A DNA stretch of 35,602 nt from positions 1-35,602 of the forward strand of contig CAKZPT010000096.1 of assembly GCA_937139365.1 (NCBI GenBank). Direction: 5' to 3'. Source of the DNA: an uncultured bacterium. Lineage in GTDB: Bacteria; Verrucomicrobiota; Kiritimatiellia; PWTM01. Below the pieces are notes generated by a model. The model did no database searches. It worked only from the letters and a program-made list of their open reading frames with translations, and had not been told where the DNA came from. The stretch's first letter is position 1; each line of letters begins with the position of its first letter. Below, one piece after another: positions 34,194-35,602 of the stretch. A program made the translations under genes and the position numbers.

Positions 34194-34294
34194 CCGATTC
34201 ATTCCTTGACACCCCGGCCCCGCCGGCCCGGCTCGACGGCGTGACGTTAACCGCGGGCGGCAAAAGAATGCAAGAGCACCATGGAGGATACGTT

Positions 34295-35602
34295 ATGAAC
34301 CATGTTTCACCGGCCGGTTCCACCGTACCACGGCGAACCTTTCTCAAGACCGCCGCCTCGGCCACCACGTGGGCGGGGATTCAAGTGGTGACGCAGCCCC
34401 AGCGTGTGTTTGGCGCCAACGAGAAGGTGCGCGTGGCCGTGCTTGGCGTGCGCGGCCGCGGATGGGACCTCGTCCAGGGGTTCTGGAAGTTGCCGGATGC
34501 CGAAGTCGCGGCCCTCTGCGACGTGGACCGGAAGGTCCTGACCGATCGGGCGGCCCAATTCGAGAAGGCCCGCAACGTCAAACCCTCGACGTTCTCCGAC
34601 CCGCGCAAGGTGATGGAGGACAAATCCATCGACGCGGTGGCGATCGCCACGCCGAACCACTGGCATTCGCTGCTCGGCATCTGGGCATGCCAGGCCGGCA
34701 AGGACGTGTACGTCGAGAAGCCGATGTCGCACCGGTGGTTCGAGGGCCGCCAGCTCGTCGAGGCCGCCAGAAAATACAAGCGAATCGTCATGCACGGCTC
34801 CCAAAGCCGCTGCAGCCCGGCCCTGAAGGAGGCCGTGCAGAAGATGCGTGAGGGGCTCATCGGCGAGCTCTACCTGGCGCGCGGTCTTTGTTACAAGCGG
34901 CGGAAGAGCATTGGAAAAACCCTACCTTCGCCGGTGCCGGAGGGGGTGGACTACGACCTGTGGACCGGCCCCGCTCCTTTGAAGCCGTTCACCCAGAACC
35001 GGTTTCACTACAACTGGCACTGGTTCTGGGATTATGGGGACGGCGATTTCGGCAACCAGGGGGTCCATCAGCTCGACATCGCCCGCTGGGGGCTCGGCGT
35101 GACCTACCCCAACCGCGTCGCCGCCATCGGCGGCAAGGCGATGTTCGACGACGACCAGGAAACCCCAAACGTGCTGAACGTCGCGTACGAGTTCTCGATG
35201 CCCGACGGCAAGAAACGGCTGCTCGTGTTCGAGGTGAGGCACTGGCTCACCAACCACGAGGCCGGCATCGGAACGCCGTTGTTCGGCGAGGATGACATCC
35301 CGGCCGTGGTCGGCGCGGCCGCCCCCACGCCCCCGCCGGCTGCCGGCGGAAAGGAGAAGAGGAAGGGGCCGCCATGGACCAACGTGATCGGCAACCTCTT
35401 CTACGGGTCCGACGGCTACCTCGCCATCAACGGCTACACCACGTACAAGTCGTGGCTCGGCGAGAACCACGAACCGGGCCCGGAGGGCAGGAAGGGCGGC
35501 GACTACCTCGGCAACTTCATCGCCGCGGTGCGCAGTCGGCGGCCGGAGGACGTCGACGCCCCAGTAGAAGAGGGCCATATCTCGTGCACCCTCCTCCATC
35601 TG
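34295..35602 (+). CDS. Gfo/Idh/MocA oxidoreductase with Tat signal, 3' truncated by window edge
   Basis: 436 codons from ATG 34295, open to the last base. GGAGG at 34283-34287 gives a good ribosome site. The N-terminus is a twin-arginine signal (PRRTFLKTAASATTWAGI). The NAD(P) Rossmann fold follows: VRVAVLGVRGRGWDLV, CDVD, then AIATPNHWHSLLGIWACQAG and the EKP motif in DVYVEKPMSHRW. The catalytic domain shows YDLWTGPAPLKPF, NWHWFWDYGDGDFGNQGVHQ and LDIARWGLG, matching secreted Gfo/Idh proteins of planctomycetes and relatives. It likely oxidises or epimerises a sugar derivative in the periplasm using a tightly bound cofactor. A short low-complexity stretch (AAAPTPPPAAGGKEKRKG) sits near residue 350. 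Confidence 0.93.
   Translation, partial: MNHVSPAGSTVPRRTFLKTAASATTWAGIQVVTQPQRVFGANEKVRVAVLGVRGRGWDLVQGFWKLPDAEVAALCDVDRKVLTDRAAQFEKARNVKPSTFSDPRKVMEDKSIDAVAIATPNHWHSLLGIWACQAGKDVYVEKPMSHRWFEGRQLVEAARKYKRIVMHGSQSRCSPALKEAVQKMREGLIGELYLARGLCYKRRKSIGKTLPSPVPEGVDYDLWTGPAPLKPFTQNRFHYNWHWFWDYGDGDFGNQGVHQLDIARWGLGVTYPNRVAAIGGKAMFDDDQETPNVLNVAYEFSMPDGKKRLLVFEVRHWLTNHEAGIGTPLFGEDDIPAVVGAAAPTPPPAAGGKEKRKGPPWTNVIGNLFYGSDGYLAINGYTTYKSWLGENHEPGPEGRKGGDYLGNFIAAVRSRRPEDVDAPVEEGHISCTLLHL

Overview
The window is a very GC-rich, gene-dense stretch of a Gram-negative bacterial chromosome. Secreted sulfatases, a Tat-signal Gfo/Idh oxidoreductase, TIM-barrel sugar isomerases, a PQQ-type beta-propeller, an exosortase with an EpsI partner, tandem DUF3857-transglutaminase proteins and mevalonate-pathway genes together suggest the PVC superphylum (Kiritimatiellota, Lentisphaerota or Verrucomicrobiota). 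This is inferred from gene content; no 16S or other phylogenetic marker was tested.

Layout. (1) 1-5208, plus strand: accB (3' end), accC, an Asp23/YqhY-type protein, an AmaP-like membrane protein, gmhA, a PfkB sugar kinase and a zinc alcohol dehydrogenase. Most of this run is joined by 4-base ATGA overlaps. (2) 5215-8276: a decayed block with a frameshifted PQQ-propeller gene, a sulfatase broken by two frameshifts and an amber codon, and a 3' remnant of a gene on the other strand. (3) 8277-14243: a HAD phosphatase, a small Cys-rich membrane protein, a 1265-residue double DUF3857/transglutaminase protein and carA. (4) 14335-15650: an array of TTCCAA-N3-TTGGAA palindromes at exact 32-base spacing, then a chimeric pseudogene (Gfo/Idh front, sugar isomerase back). 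(5) 16032-21992, plus strand: exported O-methyltransferase, APC permease, intact sulfatase, ferrochelatase and an RLAN/RimK ATP-grasp ligase. (6) 21997-29677, minus strand: metG, galE-like epimerase, GH5 glycosidase, msrB, mvaD and a mevalonate-kinase-like gene. (7) 29754-33065: MBL-fold hydrolase, SUMF1-like lipoprotein, and the convergent exosortase-EpsI pair with a second 32-base-phased palindrome array upstream. (8) 33362-35602: a sugar isomerase with a homopolymer frameshift and a divergent Gfo/Idh oxidoreductase that runs off the end.

The most notable signals are the two phased palindrome arrays, one upstream of carA and one upstream of the exosortase gene. They share a motif, exact 32-base periodicity and, for most copies, a CAAAAC-like tract on the same side. 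Next are start codons that sit 6-9 bases behind TATACT/TATACC/TATAGT boxes with no Shine-Dalgarno sequence (probable leaderless mRNAs), two of them facing each other in an imperfect dyad. Pseudogenes concentrate in the sulfatase/PQQ/Gfo-Idh/isomerase families while housekeeping genes are intact. No tRNA, rRNA, CRISPR array or transposase was seen.
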